In this document: piece by piece, positions 5,851-6,940 of the stretch
Numbering within the stretch: position 1 is the first letter of the stretch
Layout: each line of letters opens with the position of its first letter
Assembly: GCA_030044325.1 (NCBI GenBank)
Contig: JASHWA010000222.1
Location: forward strand, 1-6,940
DNA: 6,940 nucleotides
Source: Bryobacteraceae bacterium
GTDB lineage: Bacteria; Acidobacteriota; Terriglobia; Bryobacterales; Bryobacteraceae
Reading direction: 5' to 3'
The notes under the pieces: model-generated
What the model was told of the DNA's origin: nothing
Database searches by the model: none
The model's input: only the letters and a program-made list of their open reading frames with translations
Program-made: the position numbers and the translations under genes

Positions 5851-6940
5851 GAGAGTTCACGGGCGAGCGCGTGATTCCCGGCCGCGTGGACGACGAGCTG
5901 TGGGATGAGCACATCGCGCGATACGCCTTCGCGCGCACGCTCGCTCGCGGCCAGCGCGTGCTCGATATCGGCTGCGGGACGGGATACGGGACAGCGGAGC
6001 TGGCGGAAGCGGCCGACTTCGCGGTGGGGATGGATTGCTCGCCGGAAGCGATCGATAGCGCGCGGGCGGAACGAGCGATCTTTCTTCAGGCTTCGGCAGG
6101 GGCGCTTCCGTTTCCGCGCGAGAGCTTCGATCTCATCACGGCTTTCGAAGTGATCGAACATTTGGATGACTGGGACGCGATGCTTGCCGAAGCGCGGAGG
6201 GTGCTGCGCGCTCAGGGATTTTTTATCGTTTCGACGCCGAACAAGAAATATTACGCGGAGTCGCGGGAGAAAATCGGGCCGAATCCGTTTCACGCGCACG
6301 AATTCGAATGCGAGGAATTTCGCCTGGCGCTCGCAAGACATTTTCCCGTGACTACGATGTACGTGCAGAATCGCGCGGAAGCGTTTGTTTTCGCGCCGGT
6401 GGGGGTGGCGCATCTCGAAGCCACGGCGTGCACGAAGCCGGAGGCGTTTGGAGACGCGCAGTTTTTCGTGGCCGTCTGCGGGGTCGGCCCGGCGCCGTCG
6501 AAGGCCGGATTTGTTCACGTTCCGACGACTGCGAATCTGCTTCGCGAGCGGGAGCGGCACATTCGAAAACTTGAGGATGAGCTGGCTCTTGAAAAGGGCT
6601 GGCTCGCCGAGATGACTGCGGAGCGCGATCAGCTTTTGGCAAAACACACCAAGCTGACGGCTCATCTTGAGGAGCAGAACCGGTGGACGCTGGGGTTGGA
6701 ACGGGACTGGAAAGCGGCGCTCGCGCGCATCTCCGAGCTGCAGGACGAGTTTCACGCGGAACAGGCGGCAGCGATCAAGATGGCGCAGGATTACGAGCGC
6801 GCCCTTTCCGAGGCTCGCACGGACAGTGAAGAAAAGGCGCGTTGGGCAATCGAGACGGAGGCCCGGCTGAGCGAGGCGCTGCGATTGAAGTGCGAGGAGC
6901 TGGCCGAAGCGGTGCGGCTGATCGATCGCGCCGAAGCGAC
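5847..6940 (+). CDS. SAM-dependent methyltransferase with long C-terminal coiled coil, 3'-truncated by the window
   Basis: The gene starts with GTG at 5847, overlapping the upstream TGA as GTGA, with GGGAG at 5832-5836 as ribosome site. It is open to the last base, giving 364 full codons. Residues 1-215 form a class I methyltransferase: FTGERVIPG (4-12), SAM-binding VLDIGCGTGYG (38-48), GMD (61-63), FDLITAFEVIEHLDDW (94-109, methyltransferase type 11 pattern) and FIVSTPNK (126-133). From about residue 230 to the edge, the chain is almost wholly charged and helix-favouring, with few prolines and glycines and leucine-rich heptads, so a long coiled coil is expected. Tryptophan-headed motifs recur at W252, W280 and W333. 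The substrate cannot be read from the sequence. Its tight coupling to a glycan-export ATPase suggests a sugar or glycan end. A capping and length-measuring role like WbdD is a hypothesis. A glycosyltransferase or other domain may follow beyond the window. Confidence 0.88.
   Translation, partial: MREFTGERVIPGRVDDELWDEHIARYAFARTLARGQRVLDIGCGTGYGTAELAEAADFAVGMDCSPEAIDSARAERAIFLQASAGALPFPRESFDLITAFEVIEHLDDWDAMLAEARRVLRAQGFFIVSTPNKKYYAESREKIGPNPFHAHEFECEEFRLALARHFPVTTMYVQNRAEAFVFAPVGVAHLEATACTKPEAFGDAQFFVAVCGVGPAPSKAGFVHVPTTANLLRERERHIRKLEDELALEKGWLAEMTAERDQLLAKHTKLTAHLEEQNRWTLGLERDWKAALARISELQDEFHAEQAAAIKMAQDYERALSEARTDSEEKARWAIETEARLSEALRLKCEELAEAVRLIDRAEA

Noticed and set aside
5784..6755. Long open frame of 323 codons on the minus strand opposite the methyltransferase
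   Set aside because: Its translation is rich in arginine and low-complexity, with no recognisable motif. It mirrors a clear methyltransferase plus coiled coil on the plus strand. Long antisense frames are expected in GC-rich coding DNA.
4373..6940. The glycan genes as an island integrated at the tRNA gene
   Set aside because: Integrative elements normally insert at the tRNA 3' end, which here faces parB. The glycan genes lie on the 5' side. I see no integrase or duplicated tRNA end in the window.

Overview
This is a GC-rich bacterial chromosomal segment with an ancestral housekeeping block on the left and the start of a cell-surface glycan export module on the right. Nothing in it looks phage- or transposon-derived. 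The lineage cannot be fixed from the sequence alone. The gene content, and the style of the final methyltransferase (N-terminus FTGERVIPG, long coiled-coil tail), made me think of Acidobacteriota (Solibacter/Bryobacter-like). That is an impression, not a demonstrated assignment.

Left edge (1-292): the first 80 codons of purD (purine biosynthesis) run leftward off the window. Only 52 bases separate them from the divergent mnmG. An extended -10 promoter for purD fits in this gap. The PurD N-domain appears about 16 residues shorter than usual.

Centre (293-4368): mnmG, rsmG, parA and parB form one tightly packed rightward operon. mnmG and rsmG abut as stop-start (TAGATG). rsmG and parA are 28 bases apart. 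parA and parB overlap by 41 bases. MnmG modifies the wobble uridine of tRNAs, and RsmG methylates 16S rRNA. ParA and ParB segregate the chromosome by acting on parS centromere sites. A near-consensus parS lies in the last codons of rsmG, flanked by degenerate copies or half-sites, so the operon carries its own centromere. In many bacteria this gene order sits close to the replication origin, which is the likely setting here.

Boundary (4369-4557): a tRNA with anticodon CAU, with encoded CCA, lies on the minus strand, with its 3' end only four bases from the parB stop codon. It has its own promoter with a perfect TTGACA -35. An AT-rich intergenic stretch follows.

Right (4558-6940): a Wzt-type polysaccharide-export ATPase with a C-terminal carbohydrate-binding domain overlaps by 4 bases a SAM-dependent methyltransferase with a long C-terminal coiled coil, which runs off the window. 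This pairing recalls the E. coli O8/O9a O-antigen system. There, WbdD caps the growing glycan with a methyl group, measures its length with a coiled coil, and Wzt recognises the capped end. No permease (Wzm) is present in the window. The most notable observations are the parS cluster inside rsmG and the possible cap-and-ruler glycan export pair.
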